Of a stretch of DNA of 64,000 bases, positions 17,188 to 25,076 are shown piece by piece; position 1 is the stretch's first letter, and every line of letters starts with the position of its first letter. The notes under the pieces were generated by a model. The model saw only the letters and a list, made by a program, of their open reading frames with translations. It was not told the origin of the DNA and did not search any database. The stretch is from Herbidospora solisilvae (GTDB lineage Bacteria > Actinomycetota > Actinomycetes > Streptosporangiales > Streptosporangiaceae). The position numbers and the translations under genes are program-made. The stretch spans positions 248,001 to 312,000 of the forward strand of contig NZ_WXEW01000010.1 of NCBI RefSeq assembly GCF_009901565.1, given 5' to 3'.

Positions 17188-17595
17188 ATGGCCAAGTATC
17201 TGCTGCTGAAGCACTACCGGGGCGCGCCCGCGCCGGTCAACGACGTGTCGATGGACCAGTGGACGCCCGAGGAGGTCGCCGCCCACGTCCGTTACATGGC
17301 CGACTTCGCCGCCCGGCTGGAGGGCACCGGCGAGTTCGTCGACAGCCAGGGCATCGCACCCGAGGGGGCGTTCGTCCGCTACGACGGCGAGGGGCGGCCG
17401 CCGGTCGTCGACGGCCCGTTCGCCGAGACCAAAGACCTCATCGCCGGGTGGATGGTGATCGACGTCGAGTCGCGCGAACGCGCCTACGAACTGGCCGCCG
17501 AACTGTCCGCCGCCCCCGGCGCGGGCGGCCGGCCGATCCACGAGTGGCTGGAGGTGCGGCCGTTCCTGACCATCCACTCGACGGTGTTCGATTGA
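17188..17595 (+). CDS. YCII/DGPF-domain protein associated with an ECF42 sigma factor
   Basis: 135 residues. The family motif DGPFAETKDLIAGWMVIDVES lies in the middle (residues 75-95), and the dimeric ferredoxin-like fold is suggested by alternating strands and helices. DGPF proteins are conserved partners of group ECF42 sigma factors, and the gene overlaps the sigma start codon by three bases (TTGA). Biochemical function is unknown for the family. Confidence 0.9.
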   Translation: MAKYLLLKHYRGAPAPVNDVSMDQWTPEEVAAHVRYMADFAARLEGTGEFVDSQGIAPEGAFVRYDGEGRPPVVDGPFAETKDLIAGWMVIDVESRERAYELAAELSAAPGAGGRPIHEWLEVRPFLTIHSTVFD

Positions 17596-18731
17596 ACGAG
17601 TCGCTGCTGAGGGAGCTGGTGCCCGCGGTGATCGGGGTGCTCGTCCGCCGCGGGGCCGACTTCGCGGCGGCCGAGGACGCCGTCCAGGACGCCCTGGTCG
17701 AGGCCGTGCGCGCGCCGCAGGAGGTGCGCGACCCCAAGGGGTGGCTGATCACGGTGGCGTGGCGCAAGTTCCTCGACGCCGCCCGCGCCGAGACCTCCCG
17801 GCGCGACCGGGAGCTGCGCGCCGAGAGCGAACCGGAGCCCGGCCCGGCCGAGTCGGCCGACGACACGCTGCGGCTGTACTTCCTGTGCGCGCACCCCTCG
17901 CTGACCCCGTCGTCGGCCGTCGCGCTGACGCTGCGCGCGGTCGGCGGGCTGACCACCCGGCAGATCGCGCAGGCCTACCTCGTGCCCGAGTCGACCATGG
18001 CGCAGCGCATCAGCCGGGCCAAACGCACCGTGGCCGGCGTGCGGTTCACCCGGCCCGGCGACGTCGCCACGGTGCTGCGGGTGCTCTACCTGGTCTTCAA
18101 CGAGGGCTACTCCGGCGACGTCGACTTGGCCGCCGAGGCGATCCGGCTCACCCGCCAGCTCGCCGCCATGACGAAGGACGAGGAGGTCGCCGGGCTGCTC
18201 GCGCTCATGCTGCTGCACCACGCCCGCCGCCCGGCCCGCACCACCCCCGACGGCCGGCTGGTGCCGCTGGCCGAGCAGGACCGCGGCCGGTGGGACACCC
18301 GCATGATCGCCGAAGGCGTCGACATCCTCCAGGCGGCCCTGGCCCGCGACCGCCTCGGCGAGTTCCAGGCCCAGGCCGCCATCGCCGCCCTGCACGCCGA
18401 CGCCCCGACGGCCGCCGAGACCGACTGGGTGCAGATCGTCGAGTGGTACGACGAACTGGTGCGCCTCACCGGCAACCCGGTGGCCCGCCTCAACCGCGCC
18501 GTCGCGGTCGGCGAGGCCGACGGCGCGCGGGCCGGCCTGGCCGCCCTGGCCGAGCTCGACCCCGGCCTGCCCCGCCACACCGCCGCCGCGGCCTACCTGC
18601 ACGAACGCGCCGGCGACCCCGCCACCGCCGCCCGCCTGTACGCCGAAGCCGCCCGCAAGGCACCCAGCCTGCCCGAACGCGACCACCTCACCCGCCAGGC
18701 CGCCCGCCTCAACGCCCGCCCGCGCGAATGA
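17592..18731 (+). CDS. ECF42-type RNA polymerase sigma factor with C-terminal extension
   Basis: 379 residues, about twice the length of a minimal ECF sigma. Sigma region 2 lies at the N-terminus (FAAAEDAVQDALVEAV), region 4 at about 110-165 (GGLTTRQIAQAYLVPESTMA, QRISRAKRTV). A long helical C-terminal extension contains the conserved LVFNEGYSG near 175 and TPR-like helices (AAAAYLHERAGDPATAARLY). No anti-sigma gene is adjacent, consistent with ECF42, whose activity is thought to depend on the C-terminal domain. The start is TTG overlapping the YCII stop. Likely targets include the upstream YCII gene itself. Confidence 0.9.
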   Translation: MNESLLRELVPAVIGVLVRRGADFAAAEDAVQDALVEAVRAPQEVRDPKGWLITVAWRKFLDAARAETSRRDRELRAESEPEPGPAESADDTLRLYFLCAHPSLTPSSAVALTLRAVGGLTTRQIAQAYLVPESTMAQRISRAKRTVAGVRFTRPGDVATVLRVLYLVFNEGYSGDVDLAAEAIRLTRQLAAMTKDEEVAGLLALMLLHHARRPARTTPDGRLVPLAEQDRGRWDTRMIAEGVDILQAALARDRLGEFQAQAAIAALHADAPTAAETDWVQIVEWYDELVRLTGNPVARLNRAVAVGEADGARAGLAALAELDPGLPRHTAAAAYLHERAGDPATAARLYAEAARKAPSLPERDHLTRQAARLNARPRE

Positions 18732-18798
18732 TCAAGGAGTTCGGCGGCGTCGGTAGGGTGGGCACCGATTTTCCGGACGATTCGTGAGGAACCGCACC

Positions 18799-19644
18799 AT
18801 GGAACTCTTCCGCCACGGCCCCGCCGGGTCCGAGCGCCCCGCCGTCCGCGAGGAGGGCCGCGCCTACGACCTGACGCCGCTCACCGCCGACATCGACGGC
18901 CCCTTCCTGGCCGACGACGGCATCGAGCGCACCGCCGCCGCGCTGGCCGCCGGAGAGCTGCCCGAGATCGACACCACCGGACGGCGGATCGGCCCGCCCA
19001 TCGCGCGCCCGCCGGCCGTGGTGTGCATCGGCATGAACTACGCCGCCCACGCCGCGGAGTCGGGCGCGGCGCCGCCGCCCTACCCGATCGTCTTCCTCAA
19101 GCATCCGGGCTGCGTCGTCGGCCCGGACGACGACGTGATCCTGCCGCCGAACTCGGCCAAGACCGACTGGGAGGTCGAGCTGGCCGTCGTCATGAAGGGC
19201 ACCCCGCGCTACCTGAACGACCCCTCCGAGGCGCTCGGCTATGTCGCCGGGTACGCCCTGTCGAACGACCTGTCGGAGCGGGCCTTCCAGCTGGAGGAGT
19301 CGGGCGGCCAGTGGTCGAAGGGCAAGTGCGCCGAGACCTTCAACCCGCTCGGGCCGGTGCTGCGGCCCGCCTCCGAGATCGACCCGACCGCGCTGCGGTT
19401 GCGGTCGTGGGTCAACGGCGAGGTCCGGCAGGACTCCAGCACCGCCGACATGGTGTTCTCCGTCGCCGAGATCATCCACCACCTGAGCCACTACATGCTG
19501 CTGATGCCGGGCGACGTGATCAGCACCGGCACCCCCGAGGGCGTGGCGCTGTCGGGCCGGTTCCCCTACCTGAAGGTCGGCGACGTCGTCACGATGGAGA
19601 TCGACGGCCTCGGACGCCAGGAGCAGGTGATCGTCGCCTGCTGA
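18799..19644 (+). CDS. Fumarylacetoacetate hydrolase-family protein
   Basis: 281 residues. The FAH fold begins near residue 75 with VVCIGMNYAAHAAE. Metal ligands are visible in KTDWEVELAVV (two Glu) and LSNDLSERAFQ (Asp), and the C-terminus has GDVISTGTPEGVAL. Family members hydrolyse or decarboxylate 2-oxo-acids in aromatic and sugar-acid catabolism. The ATG at 18799 has GAGGA 9 nt upstream; a GTG five codons earlier overlaps that site. It stands alone, ending at a strong hairpin. Confidence 0.9.
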   Translation: MELFRHGPAGSERPAVREEGRAYDLTPLTADIDGPFLADDGIERTAAALAAGELPEIDTTGRRIGPPIARPPAVVCIGMNYAAHAAESGAAPPPYPIVFLKHPGCVVGPDDDVILPPNSAKTDWEVELAVVMKGTPRYLNDPSEALGYVAGYALSNDLSERAFQLEESGGQWSKGKCAETFNPLGPVLRPASEIDPTALRLRSWVNGEVRQDSSTADMVFSVAEIIHHLSHYMLLMPGDVISTGTPEGVALSGRFPYLKVGDVVTMEIDGLGRQEQVIVAC

Positions 19645-19664
19645 GTCGCCTGCCGAGTCGTCGC

Positions 19665-19692
19665 GCCGGGCCGCCGACGACGGCGGCCCGGC
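19665..19692. terminator. Bidirectional terminator hairpin
   Basis: GCCGGGCCGCCG (19665-19676) and CGGCGGCCCGGC (19681-19692) are exact arms around a 4-nt loop, placed between two converging genes (stops at 19644 and 19702). There is no T-tract, as is common in high-GC actinobacteria. Confidence 0.75.
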
Positions 19693-19701
19693 GGGTGGCG
19701 G

Positions 19702-20007
19702 TCAGCACACGATGAAGACGCTCTTCCAGCCGACCGGCGTGATCTGCTCGGCGTTGCGGTTGCTGTCGAGCGTGAAGTGGGCCACGCCCTGGGCGTTCGG
19801 CTGGTTGTACATCCGGCCGCTCTGGCCGGTGCCGTACCACTTGTAGGAGCCGCCGAAGGGGATGTTGTTGATGCCGCACGCGCTGAGGGCGACGCTCCGG
19901 CCCGAGAAGCCGGGGCCCTCGTAGGCGACGTACACCGAGGCGTGGGCCATCCCGGCGGTGCCGGCGATGACGGCGGCGAGCGCGGAGGTGAGGAGGATCC
20001 TCTTCAC
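19702..20007 (-). CDS. Small secreted protein, beta/gamma-crystallin-like pattern
   Basis: 101 residues with a Sec signal peptide (VKRILLTSALAAVIAGTAG, cleavage after AHA near 26). The mature part, about 75 residues, has Tyr/Phe/Gly-rich strands (VYVAYEGPGFSGRSVALS, FGGSYKWYGTGQSGRM) and two Cys likely to form a disulfide. The pattern recalls beta/gamma-crystallin or I36-type inhibitor folds, but I cannot confirm this. GTG at 20007 has AAGGA upstream, so the longer frame from 20031 is unlikely. Confidence 0.7.
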   Translation of the reverse strand: MKRILLTSALAAVIAGTAGMAHASVYVAYEGPGFSGRSVALSACGINNIPFGGSYKWYGTGQSGRMYNQPNAQGVAHFTLDSNRNAEQITPVGWKSVFIVC

Positions 20008-20223
20008 GGGTGTCCTTCCGTTGAGTGACATTGCGTGATCATCGTGGAACGGTCCGCGTCGCTGATCGAGTGCGCCGCGCGTACGGTGACCACATCAAGA
20101 TCGTCTTTTTGGACGGTGCGGGCGGTGCACGGCCGACCCCCTGAACTACGGTGCGGGGAGTACCGCACGACACCTCTCGGCGCCGATGAGCGGGGCCGGG
20201 GCCGGTCCGTAGAGTCCGGCTCC

Positions 20224-21054
20224 ATGATCTCCTCATTCGCGCCGCTGGCGCTCGTGTTGTCGTCGGTCCTCGCGACGGGCGGGCCGGCGCAGACCCCCGC
20301 CCCCCGGCCCCACGACTACCTCGGCACCTGGAACTACGACCAGCCCGACCGCGCCACCATGCGCAACGTCGCCGTCGTCGGGGCCACCCCGCCGATCCAC
20401 GTCCCGCAGATCGGCGACATCGTCTTCACCCGCACCGGCGACGGGGTCACCGGCCGCACCGACCAGGGCTGCACCTGGACGTTCGCGGTCCGGCCCGCCT
20501 CCCTGGAGCTCGACCCGCCGACGCAGAACTGCTTCAACCGGGTCATCGGCTCGGCGTACACGATCACGAGGTGGTCGGTCACCGTGTCGGGCGGCCGCGA
20601 GCGCGAGACCATCGAGGCCGTCAGCCACCAGCCCACCGGCGACTACTCCTTCCGCCTCGACGACGGCCGCCGGACCAGGGCGAGGGCGGGCGCGGCGGCG
20701 CGGTTCGCGGGCGCGTGGCGGTACGACCCGGCCGACCCGGCGACCCGGGTGAACATCGTCACCACCCGCTACACCGCGCCGGACCGGGTGGTGCAGGCGC
20801 CGCGGCAGGGGGTCGTCACGTTCACCCGGCGGCGGGACGTCCTGACGGCCCGCACCGGCGACGGCTGCGCGTGGCGGCTGACCGCGCGCGGCAACACCGC
20901 CAAACTCGACCCGGCCGGCCAGACCTGCGGCGGCACCACGCTCTCGTTCTGGACCGTCGCGAGCGACGGCCGCCGCCAGGCGTCGGTCCAGGCGGGCACC
21001 GGCCCCGACGGCGGGGCGTTCCTGCTCAGCGTCGGCGCGCTGACCAGGGGGTGA
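20224..21054 (+). CDS. Secreted protein with two tandem domains, function unknown
   Basis: 276 residues. A short signal peptide (ISSFAPLALVLSSVLATGG) precedes two repeats of about 115 residues. Each opens with a Trp/Asp motif (LGTWNYDQPD near 38; AGAWRYDPAD near 160) and has a central strand followed by a Cys-Trp segment (TRTGDGVTGRTDQGCTW; TARTGDGCAW), ending at a second Cys. This suggests a duplicated, disulfide-stabilised beta domain. TAGAGT lies 8 nt before the ATG. I do not recognise the family and no enzymatic motif is visible. Confidence 0.75.
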   Translation: MISSFAPLALVLSSVLATGGPAQTPAPRPHDYLGTWNYDQPDRATMRNVAVVGATPPIHVPQIGDIVFTRTGDGVTGRTDQGCTWTFAVRPASLELDPPTQNCFNRVIGSAYTITRWSVTVSGGRERETIEAVSHQPTGDYSFRLDDGRRTRARAGAAARFAGAWRYDPADPATRVNIVTTRYTAPDRVVQAPRQGVVTFTRRRDVLTARTGDGCAWRLTARGNTAKLDPAGQTCGGTTLSFWTVASDGRRQASVQAGTGPDGGAFLLSVGALTRG

Positions 21055-21077
21055 AGGGCGCGTAGCAGGATGGGGCC

Positions 21078-22037
21078 ATGACCTCAGCCCGCGCCTTCTG
21101 GGAACAGCACACCTGCCTGCCCCTCACCCTCGACGCCGACGTGGCCGACCTGCTGCGCTACCGCCGCCCCGGCGGGGCCTACGTGTCGGTCAACGTCGGC
21201 TACGCGCCGCACTCCCGGGACGACGCGCTGTCCTACATCGGCCACTTCACCCGGGCGATCGAGGCCCACCCCGACCTGGAGCTGGCCACGACCGTCGGGG
21301 AGATCGACGCGGCGGTGCCCGGCGACCGGATCGTGGTGGCCTTCGACCTGGAGGACTCCGCGCCGCTGGCCGGGGACCTCGACATGGTGGAGGTCTTCTA
21401 CGGCCTGGGGGTGAAGTCGCTGCTGCCGAGCTACAACAACGGCAACGCCGCCGGGGGCGGCTGCCTCGACGCCGTCGACTCCGGGCTGACCGCCTACGGG
21501 CGCGACCTGGTGCGGCGGATGAACGAGGTCGGCATGCTGGTCGACGGGTCGCACTGCGGCACCCGTACCGGACTGGACCTGTCGGAGGTCTCCGAGCAGC
21601 CGATGATCTATTCCCATTCGGCCATGCGCGGGGTCTGGGACCACGCCCGCAACATCACCGACGAGCAGGCCCGCGCGTGCGCCGCGACCGGGGGCGTCAT
21701 CGGCATCCCGGGCGTGGGCATCTTCCTCGGGCCCAACACCGCCACCCTCGACGCCTTCGTCGCCCACATCGACTACGCCGTCGAGCTGGTGGGGCCCGAG
21801 CACGTCGGCATCGGCAGCGACTACTCCTTCGACGCCGACACCATCATGGAGGACCTGGCGGCCAACCCCGAGCTGTTCCCCGAGGAGTACACCCGCTGGG
21901 GGACGATCCGGTTCGTCGAACCGGAGACGACGCTGCTCATCGAGCGGGAGCTGGTCGGGCGCGGCTATCCGGAGGAGACGGTGCGCGGCATCCTGGGCGG
22001 CAACTTCCGGCGGGTGGCCGCCCAGGTCTGGAAATAG
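21078..22037 (+). CDS. M19-type membrane/renal dipeptidase homolog
   Basis: 319 residues. Renal dipeptidase features: FDLEDSAPL (the position of the bridging Glu), DGSHCGTRTG, YSHSAMRGVWDHARNITDEQ with two metal-binding His, HVGIGSDYSFD and a C-terminal GILGGNFRRVA. The usual N-terminal HxD metal motif is replaced by LPLTLDADV, so this is a divergent subfamily and its metal site may differ. M19 enzymes cleave dipeptides, including those with a C-terminal D-residue. No signal peptide is present. It sits 86 bp upstream of the peptide-utilisation operon and probably belongs to it functionally. Confidence 0.82.
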   Translation: MTSARAFWEQHTCLPLTLDADVADLLRYRRPGGAYVSVNVGYAPHSRDDALSYIGHFTRAIEAHPDLELATTVGEIDAAVPGDRIVVAFDLEDSAPLAGDLDMVEVFYGLGVKSLLPSYNNGNAAGGGCLDAVDSGLTAYGRDLVRRMNEVGMLVDGSHCGTRTGLDLSEVSEQPMIYSHSAMRGVWDHARNITDEQARACAATGGVIGIPGVGIFLGPNTATLDAFVAHIDYAVELVGPEHVGIGSDYSFDADTIMEDLAANPELFPEEYTRWGTIRFVEPETTLLIERELVGRGYPEETVRGILGGNFRRVAAQVWK

Positions 22038-22045
22038 CGTGTTGT

Positions 22046-22085
22046 CCGATCGCACAATCGCCGACCGTTCGGGTTGTGCGATCGG
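22046..22085. promoter_or_regulatory. Inverted repeat, candidate operator upstream of the peptide operon
   Basis: Exact 12-bp arms CCGATCGCACAA (22046-22057) and TTGTGCGATCGG (22074-22085), 16 nt apart. They lie between the dipeptidase stop and the first serine hydrolase. TAGCCT (22112-22117) ends 6 nt before the ATG at 22124, suggesting a leaderless operon promoter just downstream. The repeat could bind the cluster's PucR protein or terminate the dipeptidase transcript. Confidence 0.55.
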
Positions 22086-22123
22086 CTGAGTACGGCGGCC
22101 GATCGGCGATCTAGCCTCGGCAC

Positions 22124-23476
22124 ATGACGACGCCGGAACGCTGGCTGGACGAGCATCTCGCCCGGATCCTGGCCGAACGCGGAGTGCCGGGCGCCTCGGT
22201 CGCCGTGCTGACCGAGGGCCGGGTGGTCACCGCCGCCGCCGGGGTGCTGAGCACCGCCACCGGCGTCGAGGCGACCCCCGACGCGGTCTTCCAGATCGGG
22301 TCGATCACCAAGTTGTGGACGAGCGCGCTGGTGCTGCAGCTCGTCGACGACGGCCTGGTCGATCTGGACGCCCCGGTGCGCGGTTACCTGCCTGGGTTCC
22401 AGACGGGCGACCCGGCGATCACCGTCCGCCAGCTGCTCTGCCACGTCGCCGGGTTCGAGGGCGACGTCTTCACCGACACCGGAAGGGGCGACGACGCCGT
22501 CGAGCGCTACGTCGCCGCCATCCGGGACATCCCGCAGCTGTTCCCGCCCGGCGAGGTGTTCTCGTACAACAACGCCGGGTTCGTCGTCCTCGGCCGCCTG
22601 GTCGAGGTCATGCGCGGCGAGCCGTTCGACCGGGTGCTGGTCGACCGGCTCGCCGCGCCCCTCGGGCTCACCCACGTCGCGCCGAGCCCCTACGAGGCGA
22701 TCCTGCACCGGGCCGCCGTCGGGCACCTGCCCGGCGAGGGCGGCGGCCCGGTGCCGACGCCGACCTGGGCGCTGGCCCGGTCGAACGCGCCCGCCGGGTC
22801 GATGCTCGCGATGACCGCCCGCGACCTGGTCGGCTTCGCCGCCATGCACCTGGCCGACGGCGCGGGGCTGCTCAAGCCCGGCACGGTGGCGGCCATGTGG
22901 CGGCCGCAGGTGAGGCTGCCCCGGCTCGGCACCATGCCCGGCGCCTGGGGGCTGGGCTGGGAGCTGGAGGAGTGGGACGGGCGGGCCGTGGTCGGCCACG
23001 ACGGCGGGACCATCGGCCAGGCCGCCTTCCTGCGGATCGTGCCCGACCGGAACGTCGCGGTGGCGCTGCTGACCAACGGCGGCGACGTGCTGGGCGCGTA
23101 CGCCGACGTCGTCGGCCACCTGCTGAAGGAGCTGGCCGGCGTCACGTTGCCGGACCGCCCGACGCCCCCGGCCGAGCCGGAGCCGATCGACCCGGCGCCC
23201 TACCTGGGCCGCTACTCCGACACGATCTACGACATCACCGTCAGCCAGGACGCCGAGGGCGTGATCTGGCTCGACCGGGTGCCCAAGGACGTCATCGCGG
23301 AGATCGGCGAGAAGCCCCTGCGGACCCGGCTGGTGCACCTGGAGGGCGACTCGCTGATCGCGGTGGAGCCGATCCGCGGCGTCCATCCCGTCTTCGCCTT
23401 CGTCGGACGCGACGAATCGGGGCTCGCGAAGCACATCCACTACGGCCGTGCCGTCTCGAGAAAAGGAACGCCATGA
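22124..23476 (+). CDS. Serine hydrolase, class C beta-lactamase/D-aminopeptidase-like (paralog 1)
   Basis: 450 residues. Catalytic motifs of the S12/beta-lactamase fold: S60-I-T-K63 (GSITKLW), Y148-N-N150 (YNNAGF) and H292-D-G (the KTG equivalent). A C-terminal lipocalin-like region follows from about residue 345 (YLGRYSDTIYDITV). No signal peptide is seen, so it should act in the cytoplasm on imported peptides. Related enzymes are D-aminopeptidases, D-amino acid amidases and esterases. It closely resembles the product of 28572-29933, sharing FTDTGRGDDA after the SxxK helix. Its stop overlaps the lipoprotein start (ATGA). Confidence 0.85.
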   Translation: MTTPERWLDEHLARILAERGVPGASVAVLTEGRVVTAAAGVLSTATGVEATPDAVFQIGSITKLWTSALVLQLVDDGLVDLDAPVRGYLPGFQTGDPAITVRQLLCHVAGFEGDVFTDTGRGDDAVERYVAAIRDIPQLFPPGEVFSYNNAGFVVLGRLVEVMRGEPFDRVLVDRLAAPLGLTHVAPSPYEAILHRAAVGHLPGEGGGPVPTPTWALARSNAPAGSMLAMTARDLVGFAAMHLADGAGLLKPGTVAAMWRPQVRLPRLGTMPGAWGLGWELEEWDGRAVVGHDGGTIGQAAFLRIVPDRNVAVALLTNGGDVLGAYADVVGHLLKELAGVTLPDRPTPPAEPEPIDPAPYLGRYSDTIYDITVSQDAEGVIWLDRVPKDVIAEIGEKPLRTRLVHLEGDSLIAVEPIRGVHPVFAFVGRDESGLAKHIHYGRAVSRKGTP

Positions 23477-25074
23477 CGCGCATGAGGGCACTCGCGGCAC
23501 TCGCCCTGACGGGTTCGGTCACCCTGGCCGCCTGCGGCGGCGAAGCACCCGACGGCACACCGGGCCAGGCCGCCGGGACCGGCGGCGCCGCCTACGCCGC
23601 CGGCAAGACCTTCACCCTGAACCTCGCCGCCGACCCGGGCGCCCTCGACCCGCAGGGGGCGGCGGGCAGCTCCCTGTTCGCCCTGACCCAGTACGCCTAC
23701 GACAGCCTGGTCGCCGTCGCCGAGGACGGCACCGTCCAGCCCCAGCTGGCCGGTTCGTGGACCGCCGACGGCACCACCCTCACCTTCGACCTCAAGAGCG
23801 GCGTCACCTGCGCCGACGGCGCGCCGTTCACCGCCCAGACGGTGGTCGACAACATCGCCTACGTGACCGACCCGGACAACAAGAGCCCGTTCCTCGGCGT
23901 GTTCGTCCCGGCCGGGACGACCGCCTCCGCCTCCGGATCCAAGGTCACCGTCAAGCTCCCCGCGCCCGCGCCGTTCGCGCTGAACGCGTTCGCGAACCTG
24001 CCGATGGTGTGCGACGCCGGGATGAAGAACCGGGGGAGCCTCAAGGCCGCCACCAACGGCACCGGGCCGTACACGCTCACCGAGGCGGTGCCCTCCGACC
24101 ACTACACCTACCAGCTCCGCGAGGGCTACACCTGGGGCCCCGGCGGCGCGACCACGGCCGAGCCGGGCATGCCGGCCAAGGTCGTCGTCAAGATCGTCGC
24201 CAACGAGACCACCGCCGCCAACCAGCTGCTCGCCGGGACCGCCAACGCCGTCCAGATCACCGGCGCCGACGCCGCCCGGCTCACCGGGGCGGGCCTGAAG
24301 TCGGTCGGCACGCAGGCGCTGATCGGCGAGCAGTGGTACAACCACGCCGACGGGCACGTCACCGCCGACCCGGCCGTGCGGATGGCGCTGACCCGGGCGG
24401 TCGACCTCAAGCAGCTCCAGGTCGCCATCACCTCCGGCAAGGGCGCCCCCGCCACCCAGCTCGCCGTCCTGGAACCGACCGGCTGCACCGGCGACGCCGT
24501 GACCGGCAGCGTGCCCTCCTTCGACGCCGCCGCCGCGGGGGCCGCCCTGGAGGCGGCCGGATGGGTGAAGGGCGCCGACGGCGTCCGCGCCAAGGGCGGG
24601 GAGCGGCTGACGGTCACCCTGCTGTACGACGGCGCGCTCGGCAGCGCGGGCAGCGGCGCGGCCGAACTGGCCGTGGCGGCCTGGAAGGCGGTCGGCGTCG
24701 AGGCCAAGGCCGTCCAGCAGAACCAGACCCAGCTCACCGGCGCGGTCTTCGGCACCGGCGCCTGGGACGTCGCCTGGGTGCCGCTCAACGTCAGCACCCC
24801 CGACCAGGTCATGCCGTTCGTGTCCGGCCCGGCCGCGCCCAAGGGCACCAACTTCGCCGCCATCGACAACGCCGACTACCTCGCCGCCGCCACCCGCGCG
24901 ATGGCCGCGACCGGCAGCGAGGGCTGCGCCGACTGGTTCGCCGCCGAGCAGGCGCTCTACAAGGCCGCCGACATGGTGCCCTTCGCCAACAACGTCATCC
25001 CGACCTTCCTCAAGGGCGCGGAGCTCTCCATCGTGGGCAGCATCGTCCCGACCAGCATCCGGATGCTCGGCTGA
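23473..25074 (+). CDS. Peptide ABC transporter substrate-binding lipoprotein (SBP family 5)
   Basis: 533 residues. A lipoprotein signal peptide ends at the lipobox LAAC with Cys21. The mature protein shows the family 5 (DppA/OppA) pattern: LNLAADPGALDPQGA, LAGSWTADGTTLTFDLKSGV and GTGPYTLTEAVPSD. It should capture extracellular oligo- or dipeptides for the adjacent permeases. AAAAGGA lies upstream of the ATG, which overlaps the preceding stop by four bases. A spread of Cys and Trp residues in the C-terminal half suggests a particular peptide specificity, which cannot be read from sequence. Confidence 0.92.
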   Translation: MTRMRALAALALTGSVTLAACGGEAPDGTPGQAAGTGGAAYAAGKTFTLNLAADPGALDPQGAAGSSLFALTQYAYDSLVAVAEDGTVQPQLAGSWTADGTTLTFDLKSGVTCADGAPFTAQTVVDNIAYVTDPDNKSPFLGVFVPAGTTASASGSKVTVKLPAPAPFALNAFANLPMVCDAGMKNRGSLKAATNGTGPYTLTEAVPSDHYTYQLREGYTWGPGGATTAEPGMPAKVVVKIVANETTAANQLLAGTANAVQITGADAARLTGAGLKSVGTQALIGEQWYNHADGHVTADPAVRMALTRAVDLKQLQVAITSGKGAPATQLAVLEPTGCTGDAVTGSVPSFDAAAAGAALEAAGWVKGADGVRAKGGERLTVTLLYDGALGSAGSGAAELAVAAWKAVGVEAKAVQQNQTQLTGAVFGTGAWDVAWVPLNVSTPDQVMPFVSGPAAPKGTNFAAIDNADYLAAATRAMAATGSEGCADWFAAEQALYKAADMVPFANNVIPTFLKGAELSIVGSIVPTSIRMLG

Positions 25075-25076
25075 CC

